This document shows positions 1-7,339 of a stretch of DNA of 64,000 nucleotides, piece after piece; positions within the stretch are counted from its first letter, which is position 1; each line of letters opens with the position of its first letter. The notes below the pieces were generated by a model. It ran no database searches and was not told where the DNA came from. It saw nothing but the letters and a program-made list of their open reading frames with translations. The translations under genes and the position numbers were made by a program. The DNA is taken from the NCBI RefSeq assembly GCF_014207985.1, contig NZ_JACHMI010000001.1:6431001-6495000 (forward strand), given 5' to 3'. The DNA comes from Nonomuraea rubra. GTDB taxonomy: Bacteria; Actinomycetota; Actinomycetes; Streptosporangiales; Streptosporangiaceae.

Positions 1-585
1 GAGGCGGCCGACGGCCGGGAGGCGCTGGCGGAGGTCGCGCGTGCCAGGCCCGACGCCGTGGTCATGGACATCCGGATGCCGCACATGGACGGCGTCGAGG
101 CCACGCGGGCCCTGCTGGCCGCGGATCCGGCAGCCCGCGTCCTGGTGCTGACCACGTTCGGCGAGGACGGCGTGCTCGCGGCGGCCCTGCGGGCCGGCGC
201 GTCGGGGTTCTGCCTCAAGGACGCCCCGGCCGAGGACATCCAGCGGGCCGTGCGCGCCGTGGCGGCGGGCGACGGCTGGCTGGATCCCGCCGTCTGCGGG
301 CGGGTCCTGCGGCGTTACCGTACGGATCCGGTGACCGACCCCGATGCCGTCCGCCGGCTCGGCGAGCTCACCTCCCGCGAGCTCGACGTGCTCAAGCTCA
401 TCGGCCGGGGGCTCACCAACGCCGAGATCGCCCGCCGGCTCGTCGTCGGCGAGGGCACGATCAAGACCCACGTCGGCCGGATCTTCACCAAGCTGGCGGT
501 CCGCGACCGGGCCGCGGCGGTCGTCTTCGCCTTCGACCACGGCGTGGTCCGCCCAGGGGAGCCGCCGCCTATGCCCGGGGTCTGA
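1..585 (+). CDS. Response regulator, NarL/LuxR family (5' end outside window)
   Basis: This is the C-terminal three quarters of a two-component response regulator that binds DNA when phosphorylated by a partner kinase. The frame is open from base 1, so the start lies upstream. The phosphoacceptor aspartate is in VVMDIRMPHMDG (residue 23 of the fragment); since it usually sits near residue 54, about 30 residues are missing. The receiver domain keeps the conserved Thr (VLTTFGEDG) and Lys (FCLKDAP). A LuxR-type helix-turn-helix follows (LTSRELDVLKLIGRGLTN, then GTIKTHVGRIFTKL). The partner kinase would be expected just upstream, outside the window. Family assignment is firm; the signal sensed is unknown. 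Confidence 0.93.
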   Translation, partial: EAADGREALAEVARARPDAVVMDIRMPHMDGVEATRALLAADPAARVLVLTTFGEDGVLAAALRAGASGFCLKDAPAEDIQRAVRAVAAGDGWLDPAVCGRVLRRYRTDPVTDPDAVRRLGELTSRELDVLKLIGRGLTNAEIARRLVVGEGTIKTHVGRIFTKLAVRDRAAAVVFAFDHGVVRPGEPPPMPGV

Positions 586-644
586 CTCCGGGTTCCGCCC
601 CCGGCCAGACGACGGGCGGGCGGGTGGTCGGCGACCGTGAAGCC

Positions 645-2126
645 ATGCTTGCCCAGACGCCCGGCCTCCGGCGCACCACCGCTCCCCCGCTCCCGCCGAT
701 CGCCTGGCGGGCCACCGGCCCCGTCGCGGCCGCCGTCGTGACCGTCCTGCTCCTGCTGAGCCCGTGGTACGGCTACCACCGCGACGAGCTCTACTTCCGG
801 CTGCTCGGCCAGACCCCCGCCTGGGGGTACTTCGACCAGCCGCCGCTGACCCCGCTGCTGGCCCGGCTGTCCACGGCGCTGTTCGGGGACACCGTCGTCG
901 GGCTGCGGGTGGTGCCCGCCCTGTGCGCGGGGGCGCTGATCCTGCTCGGCGTCGCCATCACGCGGGAGCTGGGCGGCGGGCGCGGCGCGCAGACTCTCGC
1001 CGCCGCCGGGCTCGGCACCGGGATGTTCCCCCTGCTCGCCGGGCACACCCTGCTGACGCAGTCGGCCGACTTCGTGTTCTGGACGGCCTGCGTCCTGTGC
1101 GTGCTGCGTGCCCTGCTGCGCGGCGACGGGCGGTGGTGGCCGGCGGCGGGGGCCGTGGCGGGGGCCGCCACGTTCAACAAGCACCTCATCCTGCTGCTGC
1201 TCGCCGGGCTGGCCATCGGCCTGCTCGTCCCGGCCGGGCCGGCGGCGAAGGGGCCGCGGGCCTGGTTCGCCGGCAGGTGGTTCTGGTCCGGGGCGGCGCT
1301 CGCGGCGCTGCTCGCGTCGCCGAACGTGATCTACCAGGCCGTCCACGGCTGGCCCCAGCTCACCATGGCCGCCACGCTCAGCGAGCCCATCAACCGGATC
1401 ATGTTCGTGCCCATGCTGGTGGCGCTGCTCAGCATGGGGGCGTTCGTGATCGCCGTCGCCGGGTGGTGGTGGCTGTGCCGGCGGCGGGAGACCCGGCCAC
1501 TGGCGATCGCGGTCCTGGTGACGATCCTGCTCGGCTGGGTGTCGGGAGGGCGGGCCGACTACGTCGCGGGCAGCCTGATCCTCGCCTTCGCGGCCGGCTG
1601 CGTGCCCGCCGCCACGTGGATGCGGGCCCGCCGCGCCCGGTCGCGGGCGGTGTGGTGGGGGCTGCTCGGCGGCTCGGTCATCGGGATCGCCATCGCGCTG
1701 CCGCTGCTCCCACTGGCGGCGCTCGGCTCCTCGCCCAACGAGGTGCCCAGGGAGTCGGTGGGCTGGCCGCAGTTCGCCGCCCAGGTGGCCGGGGTGTACC
1801 GGGCGCACCCGCCGGGAACGGTCGTGATCACCTCGAACTACGGCGAGGCCGGTGCACTGAACCGGTTCGCGCCGGGCATTCCCGTCTACAGCGGGCACAA
1901 CGAGCTGTGGCACCAGGGGCCGCCGCCCGAAACGGCGCGGACGGTGGTCGCGGTGGGGCTGCCGCCCGAGCGGCTCCGGCCGCGCTTCACCACCTGTGAG
2001 TCCGCCGGGGCCGTCGACCACGGCACCGGGGTCGAGAACGAGGAGCAGGGCCTGCCCATCACGGTCTGCTCGGGACCGCGTACGCCATGGACGAGCGCCT
2101 GGGCCGGCTTCCGGCACGCGAGCTGA
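645..2126 (+). CDS. Glycosyltransferase family 39-like integral membrane protein
   Basis: A polytopic membrane glycosyltransferase of the ArnT/PMT type (GT-C fold), expected to transfer a sugar from a polyprenyl-phosphate donor on the outer face of the membrane. The first loop has the acidic motif HRDELYF followed by GYFDQPPLTPLLARL, typical of this family. About ten hydrophobic segments follow, and a soluble C-terminal part starts near residue 370. An upstream in-frame GTG at 624 exists, but ATG 645 gives a more usual N-terminus; this gives 493 residues. A polyprenol-phosphate-mannose synthase gene begins 9 bases downstream. The pair makes sense as donor synthesis plus transfer, probably O-mannosylation or glycolipid decoration. 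Acceptor unknown. Confidence 0.85.
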   Translation: MLAQTPGLRRTTAPPLPPIAWRATGPVAAAVVTVLLLLSPWYGYHRDELYFRLLGQTPAWGYFDQPPLTPLLARLSTALFGDTVVGLRVVPALCAGALILLGVAITRELGGGRGAQTLAAAGLGTGMFPLLAGHTLLTQSADFVFWTACVLCVLRALLRGDGRWWPAAGAVAGAATFNKHLILLLLAGLAIGLLVPAGPAAKGPRAWFAGRWFWSGAALAALLASPNVIYQAVHGWPQLTMAATLSEPINRIMFVPMLVALLSMGAFVIAVAGWWWLCRRRETRPLAIAVLVTILLGWVSGGRADYVAGSLILAFAAGCVPAATWMRARRARSRAVWWGLLGGSVIGIAIALPLLPLAALGSSPNEVPRESVGWPQFAAQVAGVYRAHPPGTVVITSNYGEAGALNRFAPGIPVYSGHNELWHQGPPPETARTVVAVGLPPERLRPRFTTCESAGAVDHGTGVENEEQGLPITVCSGPRTPWTSAWAGFRHAS

Positions 2127-2135
2127 GGAGCGATC

Positions 2136-2852
2136 ATGAGTACCGTCCTGGTCATCACGCCGACCTACAACGAACGCGACAACCTGCCCGGCCTCGTCGC
2201 CAGGATCCGCGCGGCCGTGCCCGCCGCCGGCGTCCTCGTCGTGGACGACAACAGCCCCGACGGGACGGGCCTGGTCGCGGACGCGCTCGACGGCGTGCAC
2301 GTCCTGCACCGGGAGCGCAAGCAGGGGCTGGGCGCCGCCTACCTGGCGGGCTTCCGCTGGGGGCTGGAGCGCGGGTTCGACCTGCTGGTGCAGATCGACG
2401 CCGACGGCTCGCACCCGCCCGAGCGGCTGCCCGCCATGTTGCGCGCGGCGCAGCGGGCCGACCTGGTCATCGGCTCGCGCTGGGCGCCCGGCGGCCGCGT
2501 GGCGAACTGGCCGCGCAGGCGGGAGCTGCTCTCCCGGCTGGCGAACCGTTACGTGCGGCGGATGTTGCGCCTGCGCGTCGCCGACGCCACGGGCGGGTTC
2601 CGCGTCCACCGGGCCGCCGCGCTCCAGGAGCTCCTGGCCGGCGGGGTGGAGTCGCGGGGGTACTGCTTCCAGGTGGATCTCACGCTGCGGGCCGTACGTC
2701 GCGGGTGCACGGTGGTGGAGGTGCCGATCACGTTCGTCGACCGTACGAAGGGGGCGAGCAAGATGAGCGCCGGCGTGCTGTTCGAGGCGCTGTGGCGGGT
2801 GACCGTCTGGGCGTGGTCGCCGCGGCGGGGTGGTGGAATGTCCTTGACGTGA
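2136..2852 (+). CDS. Polyprenol monophosphomannose synthase (GT2)
   Basis: Predicted to make polyprenyl-phosphate-mannose from GDP-mannose and a polyprenyl phosphate at the inner membrane face. The 238-residue protein is a single GT2 domain: N-terminal VLVITPTYNERDNLPGL, first acidic motif LVVDDNSPDGTG, metal-binding QIDADGSHPPE, and the GSRWAPGG segment, all diagnostic of dolichol-phosphate-mannose synthase-like enzymes. It lacks the C-terminal membrane anchor seen in some homologues. ATG 2136 follows a good ribosome site (GAGGAG) that overlaps the stop of the upstream GT39 gene, so the two are almost certainly co-transcribed. The product is the likely donor for that transferase. Confidence 0.92.
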   Translation: MSTVLVITPTYNERDNLPGLVARIRAAVPAAGVLVVDDNSPDGTGLVADALDGVHVLHRERKQGLGAAYLAGFRWGLERGFDLLVQIDADGSHPPERLPAMLRAAQRADLVIGSRWAPGGRVANWPRRRELLSRLANRYVRRMLRLRVADATGGFRVHRAAALQELLAGGVESRGYCFQVDLTLRAVRRGCTVVEVPITFVDRTKGASKMSAGVLFEALWRVTVWAWSPRRGGGMSLT

Positions 2853-2870
2853 GGAAGGTTGAAGAAGCAC

Positions 2871-3893
2871 ATGAAGAAGATCGGTTTCCTGAGCTTCGGG
2901 CATTGGTCGTCGTCGCCGTACTCGAAGGCACGCAGCGCGTCCGACACCCTGTTGCAGTCGATCGAGCTGGCGGTGGCGGCCGAGGAGCTCGGTGCCGACG
3001 GCGCCTACTTCCGCGTGCACCACTTCGCCCAGCAGCTCGCGAGCCCGTTCCCGCTGCTGGCGGCCGCCGGCGCGCGGACGAGCCGGATCGAGCTCGGTAC
3101 GGGCGTGATCGACATGCGCTACGAGAACCCCCTCTACATGGCCGAGGACGCCGGCGCGGCCGACCTCATCGCGGGCGGGCGGCTGCAGCTGGGCATCAGC
3201 CGCGGATCACCCGAGCAGGTCATCGACGGCTGGCGCTACTTCGGCCACGAGCCGGCCGAGGGCGAGACCGAGGCGGACATGGCGCGCAGGCACGCGGAGG
3301 TCTTCCTCAAGGTGCTGGAGGGCGAGGGTTTCGCCCAGCCGAACCCGCGGCCGATGTTCCCCAACCCGCCCGGGCTGCTGCGCCTCGAACCGCACTCGCC
3401 GGGGCTGCGGCAGCGGATCTGGTGGGGCTCCAGCTCGAACGCCACCGCGAAGTGGGCCGCCGGGCTGGGCATGCACCTGATGAGCTCCACGCTCAAGGAC
3501 GACGAGAACGGCAAGCCGTTCCACGTGCAGCAGGCCGAGCAGATCGCGGCCTACCGGCAGGCGTGGAAGGAGGCCGGTCACGAGGGCGAGCCGCGGGTGT
3601 CGGTGAGCCGCTCGATCATGCCGATCGTGAACGAGACGGACCGCGCGTACTTCGGGCACGAGCGCACCAGCTCCGACCAGATCGGCTTCATCGACGCCAC
3701 CACCCGGGCCATCTTCGGGCGCACGTACGCCGCCGAGCCCGACGTGCTCGTCAAGGAGCTGGCCGGCGACGAGGCGATCGCGGCGGCCGACACGCTGCTG
3801 CTGACGGTGCCCAGCCAGCTCGGCGTGGACTACAACGCCCACCTGCTCTCGTCGGTCCTGACGCACGTCGCCCCGGCGCTCGGCTGGCGCTGA
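2871..3893 (+). CDS. LLM-class flavin-dependent oxidoreductase (bacterial luciferase-like)
   Basis: A single-domain luciferase-like monooxygenase (340 residues), expected to use reduced FMN or F420. Family marks are the N-terminal IGFLSFGHW beta strand, ELGADGAYFRVHHFA early in the barrel, RIELGTGVIDMRYENPLYMAEDAG and LGISRGSPE. An in-frame TTG at 2859 directly abuts the AGGAAGG ribosome site, so ATG 2871, twelve bases after it, is the better start. The gene begins 18 bases after the mannose synthase stop, so it may be a passenger at the end of that operon. Substrate is not predictable from sequence. Confidence 0.88.
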   Translation: MKKIGFLSFGHWSSSPYSKARSASDTLLQSIELAVAAEELGADGAYFRVHHFAQQLASPFPLLAAAGARTSRIELGTGVIDMRYENPLYMAEDAGAADLIAGGRLQLGISRGSPEQVIDGWRYFGHEPAEGETEADMARRHAEVFLKVLEGEGFAQPNPRPMFPNPPGLLRLEPHSPGLRQRIWWGSSSNATAKWAAGLGMHLMSSTLKDDENGKPFHVQQAEQIAAYRQAWKEAGHEGEPRVSVSRSIMPIVNETDRAYFGHERTSSDQIGFIDATTRAIFGRTYAAEPDVLVKELAGDEAIAAADTLLLTVPSQLGVDYNAHLLSSVLTHVAPALGWR

Positions 3894-4028
3894 CCCGGCC
3901 GCCTCCACCGGGGAGCTGAACGAGCCGTCCAGGAATGGCCTATGGAGGGTCAAAGTCCGGTGCCGGACGCCGGGAGGCGCCGATACGCTGCGCACGCGTA
4001 GGGATCAGGCGTTTTCGGGGGGCAGGGC

Positions 4029-4682
4029 ATGCGGGGGAAGATCAAGCGGGCTCGTGGGCGGGTGTCGGCGAAGGCTCTGATCGTGGTGGCGGGAGCCGCC
4101 GGCGTCGTCGCCACCGTGGTGGCCGTGGCCGGGGGTGGCTCGACCACGCCCGCCGGGCAGCAGAACGCGTCGCCGCAGAGCGCTCAGCAGGACATCGCAG
4201 GCAACGGTGCTCCGCCCGCGGCTTCGCAGCTGTGGCACAAGCCGAACGCCCCGGCCGCCTCCGCCGCCCCGGCTCTCCCTCAGGACAGGAGCGCGGGACG
4301 AGGCGTCCGGGCGGGCGGCACGGAGCAGGCGGGCACGGAGCAGGCGGGCACGGAGCTGGCGGGCACGGGGCAGGCAGGTACAGGGCAGGCGGGTACAGGG
4401 CAGGCGGGCACGCTCAGCGATCGGGCGCGCGCCGGTGAAGCGCGTGATCGCCGTGAGCTCGTACGCCCGCAACGGCCGGCCGGTACCGCGGGCGATCGCC
4501 ACCCGCCCCGGCCTGGCCATCGGGCGAAGCGCGGGTCGAGCGCCTCGGCCCCGGAGGCGCCGGCGTCCTCGGGACGCGTCGGGGGCGGGTCGCTGCTCGG
4601 CATGAGGTGCGATGAGATGTTCCCGCCGCACCGGCACGAGTTCCGGGTGCGCAACCTCGCGTGCCATCGCCTCCTGGGCTGA
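4029..4682 (+). CDS. Hypothetical membrane-anchored protein with repeats; frame doubtful
   Basis: I do not recognise this protein. ATG 4029 follows a GGGGGGCA ribosome site. The N-terminus has basic residues then one hydrophobic segment (ALIVVAGAAGVVATVVAVAG, about residues 16-36), so it looks like an anchored or exported protein. A Pro/Ala/Gln-rich spacer follows, then six tandem GTEQA-type pentapeptides. Between about 4430 and 4530 this frame loses its third-position G/C bias. The +1 frame (reading VKRVIAVSSYARNGRPVP) or the opposite strand has strong bias there instead. The bias returns to this frame from about 4540 to the stop. Either two compensating frame changes are present or the middle is not translated as given. 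The C-terminal sequence should be treated with caution. Confidence 0.45.
   Translation: MRGKIKRARGRVSAKALIVVAGAAGVVATVVAVAGGGSTTPAGQQNASPQSAQQDIAGNGAPPAASQLWHKPNAPAASAAPALPQDRSAGRGVRAGGTEQAGTEQAGTELAGTGQAGTGQAGTGQAGTLSDRARAGEARDRRELVRPQRPAGTAGDRHPPRPGHRAKRGSSASAPEAPASSGRVGGGSLLGMRCDEMFPPHRHEFRVRNLACHRLLG
4318..4407. repeat. 15-bp tandem repeat, six copies
   Basis: Six units resembling GCACGGAGCAGGCGG run head to tail, with a partial seventh. The last two copies carry GTACAGGG in place of GCACGGAG. The unit is a multiple of three, so copy-number change would keep frame. It encodes GTEQA/GTGQA pentapeptides in the ORF starting at 4029. Confidence 0.9.
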
Positions 4683-4697
4683 GGGCCCCTTCAGCGG

Positions 4698-5279
4698 TCA
4701 GGGGGCTGCGCTGTGCGGTGGCCGGGCCGGGGCGGGGGCGACGGAGACGATCAGGACGGTGGCCGGGCCGCCGCGTGACCACAGCGCGTGCCGGGCCGCC
4801 GCGTCGAAGTGCAGCGCGTCCCCGGCCGCCAGCGTGACCTCCTCCCCGCCGATCCGCGCGCCGACCTCGCCGCGCACGACGTACACCCACTCCTCGCCCG
4901 CGTGCGTCACCGCCCGCCGGGGCCGGTCGGCCGCGAGCTCCAGCCGCACCGCCTCCAGCGCCGAGCGCGGCCCGAGGCCGGTCATCATCGCGTACGGCCC
5001 GTCGGGTCCGTCGTGCACGGGCGCGCCGGCGCCCCGCACGACGTGGTGCCCGGCCGCCCGCTCGTCCCCGACCAGCTCGCCCAGCGAGAGCCCGTACGCC
5101 CGCGCGATCTGGAACAGCGACCCGATCGACGGCTGCCGCTCGCCCTTCTCCATCCGCGACAGGTGGGCCGCGGAGATGCCGGTGCGCTCGGCCAGCACGC
5201 TCAACGTCAGCCCGCGCTCCCGCCGCAGCTCCCCGAGCCGCACCGCGACCCGCGTCTCGGGATCGTCTTCGACTGTCAC
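4698..5279 (-). CDS. XRE-cupin transcriptional regulator
   Basis: A 193-residue repressor-type regulator with an N-terminal XRE helix-turn-helix (about residues 10-64: LRRERGLTLSVLAERTGISA, then HLSRMEKGERQPSIGSLFQI) and a C-terminal cupin (about 105-185; EEWVYVVRGEVGARIGGEEV, GDALHFDAAARHALWS). This architecture usually senses a small metabolite in the cupin pocket and controls a neighbouring catabolic or efflux gene. The start is GTG 5279. It is divergent from the aldolase/hydrolase/RidA operon starting at 5389. The 109-base gap holds strong palindromes, so it probably regulates both itself and that operon. Confidence 0.92.
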   Translation of the reverse strand: MTVEDDPETRVAVRLGELRRERGLTLSVLAERTGISAAHLSRMEKGERQPSIGSLFQIARAYGLSLGELVGDERAAGHHVVRGAGAPVHDGPDGPYAMMTGLGPRSALEAVRLELAADRPRRAVTHAGEEWVYVVRGEVGARIGGEEVTLAAGDALHFDAAARHALWSRGGPATVLIVSVAPAPARPPHSAAP

Positions 5280-5298
5280 GGGGCCGATCCTAGCGAAC

Positions 5299-5331
5299 TT
5301 GCCTCTCAGGCAAAAGATTTCGCCTCAGAGG
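5299..5331. promoter_or_regulatory. Candidate operator for the XRE-cupin regulator
   Basis: TTGCCT-CTC-AGGCAA (5299-5313) is a perfect palindrome with a 3-base centre. The overlapping pair CCTCTCAGGC (5302-5311) and GCCTCAGAGG (5322-5331) forms a second inverted repeat with 9 of 10 matches. Both lie in the divergent intergenic region just upstream of the regulator's GTG. They are probably its binding sites; this is inferred from symmetry and position. Confidence 0.6.
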
Positions 5332-5388
5332 TTGACCGCGTGGCGATTCCGGCCGCATCCTGGGGCACACGCCGAAGGGAGCGACCCC

Positions 5389-6174
5389 ATGACGATCTCC
5401 ACACCCCCTCCCGAGCTGGACCTCGACGAGACCCCCACCTACGCCTCGGCCCCGGTCGAGGAGCAACGGCTGCACCGCAAGCGCCAGCTCGCCGCCGCCT
5501 TCCGGATCTTCGCCAGGTACGGGTACGACGAAGGCGTCGCCGGGCACATCACCGCCCGCGACCCGGAGCTGACCGACCACTTCTGGGTGAACCCGTACTC
5601 CGTGCACTTCTCCAGGATCAAGGTGAGCGACCTGCTGCTCGTGGACGCGCGCGGGCGGATCGCGCACGGCACGCGGCGGACGAACAAGGCCGCGTTCTGG
5701 ATCCACTCCTCCATTCACGACGCCCGGCCCGACGTGGTCGCCGTCGCCCACGCGCACACCGTCCACGGCCGCGCCTGGGCCGCGCTCGGGCGGACGCTGG
5801 ACCCGATCGTGCAGGAGTCGTGCGCGTTCTGGAACGACCACGTGCTCTTCGACGAGTACCGGGGGCTGGTGCTGGAGCGGGACGAGGGCGAGCGGATCGC
5901 CGTCCGGCTGGGCCCGGCGCGGGCCGCGATCCTGCGCCACCACGGGCTGCTGACGGTCGGCCACACCGTCGAGGAGGCGGCGTGGTGGTTCGTCGCGATG
6001 AACCGCGCCTGCGAGATGCAGCTCCTGGCCGAGGCCGCCGGGACGCCCCGGATCATGACCGAGGAGGAGGCCACGCTGGCGCACCGGCAGTTCGGCAGCG
6101 CGAACATGGCCCGCAACAACTTCCGGCTGCTCGCCTCGCTGATCTTCGAGGAGGAGCCCGATGTCCTCGACTGA
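5389..6174 (+). CDS. Class II aldolase/adducin family protein
   Basis: A 261-residue enzyme of the fuculose-phosphate aldolase / RhaD / AraD fold, which binds a divalent metal and cleaves or epimerises small sugar phosphates or related hydroxy-acids. Metal ligands are visible in VAVAHAHTVHGRAW and in ILRHHGLLTVGHTVEEA. The N-terminus reads RKRQLAAAFRIFARYGYDEG followed by GHITARDP, matching the subfamily often annotated as class II aldolase-like decarboxylase or dehydratase partners. ATG 5389 follows GAAGGGAGCG. Its 3' end overlaps the alpha/beta hydrolase gene by 14 bases, indicating an operon. Control by the divergent XRE-cupin regulator is likely. Exact substrate unknown. Confidence 0.88.
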   Translation: MTISTPPPELDLDETPTYASAPVEEQRLHRKRQLAAAFRIFARYGYDEGVAGHITARDPELTDHFWVNPYSVHFSRIKVSDLLLVDARGRIAHGTRRTNKAAFWIHSSIHDARPDVVAVAHAHTVHGRAWAALGRTLDPIVQESCAFWNDHVLFDEYRGLVLERDEGERIAVRLGPARAAILRHHGLLTVGHTVEEAAWWFVAMNRACEMQLLAEAAGTPRIMTEEEATLAHRQFGSANMARNNFRLLASLIFEEEPDVLD

Positions 6175-6919
6175 GCCGGCGTCCAGGGCTGCGGACGGGC
6201 GGCGGCGGACGTACGTGCTGGTGCACGGCACGTGGGGCGGCGGCTGGATCTGGTCCCGCCTGGCGCCGCTGCTGGAGGCGGCGGGGCACGTGGTGCACGC
6301 GCCGACGCTGCCCGGCCTGGCCGAGCGCGGCGGCGACCCGCGCGGCGCGTCGATCGGGCTGTCCGAGCACATCGACGACGTGGCCGGCCTGCTGGTACGC
6401 GCGGACCTGGACCGGGTGACGCTGGTCGGGCACAGCTACGGCGGCATGGTGATCACCGGGGTGGCGGGCCGGGTGCCGGAGCGGGTGGCCGCGCTGGTCT
6501 ACCTCGACGCGTTCGTGCCCTCGCCGGGACAGTCCTGCTTCGACCTGGTGCCGTGGCTGGCCGGGGTGTTCGCCGAGTTGTCGGCGGGCGGCGGCGGGAT
6601 GGCGGCGCCGCTCGACCCGGCCGCGCTCGGCGTGGACGACCCCGGCGACGCCGGCTGGCTGCGCGCCCACGCCACGCCGATGCCGGTGCGCACGCACCAG
6701 GAGCCGCTGCCCGGCCCGGCGATCCCCGGCGGGCTGCCGGTCCGGTTCGTCCGCTGCCTGCGCTTCGAGGCGTTCGCCGCGGCCGCCGACGGTTTCCGGG
6801 CCCGCGGGCTGCCCGTCGACGAGCTCGACTGCCACCACTTCGCGCAGGTGAGCCGGCCTGCCGAGCTGGCGTCCCTGCTGCTCGCCGCCGCGCCGGCGGG
6901 GACCGGGGTGACCGCGTGA
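6161..6919 (+). CDS. Alpha/beta fold hydrolase
   Basis: A 252-residue serine hydrolase. It has the oxyanion motif HGTWGGGW near residue 21, the nucleophile elbow GHSYGGM (Ser about residue 95), and a C-terminal HHFAQV that probably supplies the catalytic His. The compact size and HGTWGGGWxW motif resemble the hydroxynitrile lyase / salicylate esterase branch. Its ATG lies inside the aldolase gene and its stop overlaps the GTG of the RidA gene by four bases, so all three should be translated together. It probably hydrolyses an ester or lactone in the same pathway; this is inference from context. Confidence 0.86.
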   Translation: MSSTEPASRAADGRRRTYVLVHGTWGGGWIWSRLAPLLEAAGHVVHAPTLPGLAERGGDPRGASIGLSEHIDDVAGLLVRADLDRVTLVGHSYGGMVITGVAGRVPERVAALVYLDAFVPSPGQSCFDLVPWLAGVFAELSAGGGGMAAPLDPAALGVDDPGDAGWLRAHATPMPVRTHQEPLPGPAIPGGLPVRFVRCLRFEAFAAAADGFRARGLPVDELDCHHFAQVSRPAELASLLLAAAPAGTGVTA

Positions 6920-7329
6920 GCGCCCTGCGGCGGGTCAACCCGCCCGCGCTCTGCCCGCCCGTGCAGAACCTGTACGCCCAGGTGGTGATCGCCCCGGCCG
7001 GGCGTACCGCTTACCTGGCGGGGCAGGTCGCGCTGGACGCGTCCGGGGAGCTCGTCGGGCCCGGCGATCACGCCGCCCAGGCCAGGCAGGCGTTCCTCAA
7101 CGTCAGGCTGGCGCTGGAAGGGGTCGGGGCCTCCCCCGCCGACCTGGTCCGGCACGACATCTACGTCGTCGGCCACCGTCCTGAGCTGGTGCCGGTCATC
7201 TTCGGCGCCGCTCAGGACGTCTACGGCGACCCCTGGCCGCTGGCCTCCAGCACGCTGCTCGGCGTGCAGGCCCTCGGCCTGCCCGGCTGGCTGATCGAGG
7301 TCGAGGCCACCGCCGTCGTGCCGGAGTGA
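6916..7329 (+). CDS. RidA family protein (YjgF/YER057c/UK114)
   Basis: A 137-residue RidA-like protein. Canonical RidA is a trimeric enamine/imine deaminase, while other clades have different roles in degradation pathways. Seen here are the family start (QNLYAQVVIAPAGRTAYLAG), the LRLALEGVGA-like central helix (NVRLALEGVGASPADLV), the strand DIYVVG and the C-terminal WLIEVEATAVV. The canonical active-site Arg of true RidA is not evident in the expected late strand, so deaminase activity is uncertain. GTG 6916 overlaps the hydrolase stop (GTGA). The gene ends 10 bases from the convergent Gfo/Idh gene. A dedicated role in the small catabolic operon is more likely than general housekeeping. Confidence 0.87.
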   Translation: MSALRRVNPPALCPPVQNLYAQVVIAPAGRTAYLAGQVALDASGELVGPGDHAAQARQAFLNVRLALEGVGASPADLVRHDIYVVGHRPELVPVIFGAAQDVYGDPWPLASSTLLGVQALGLPGWLIEVEATAVVPE

Positions 7330-7339
7330 CGCGCCGCCG

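Noticed and set aside
315..3023. Very long minus-strand open frame opposite the response regulator, GT39 and mannose synthase genes
   Set aside because: It is an antisense shadow typical of high-GC DNA. It is low-complexity and Arg/Pro/Gly-rich, and the plus-strand genes explain the codon bias and have clear motifs.
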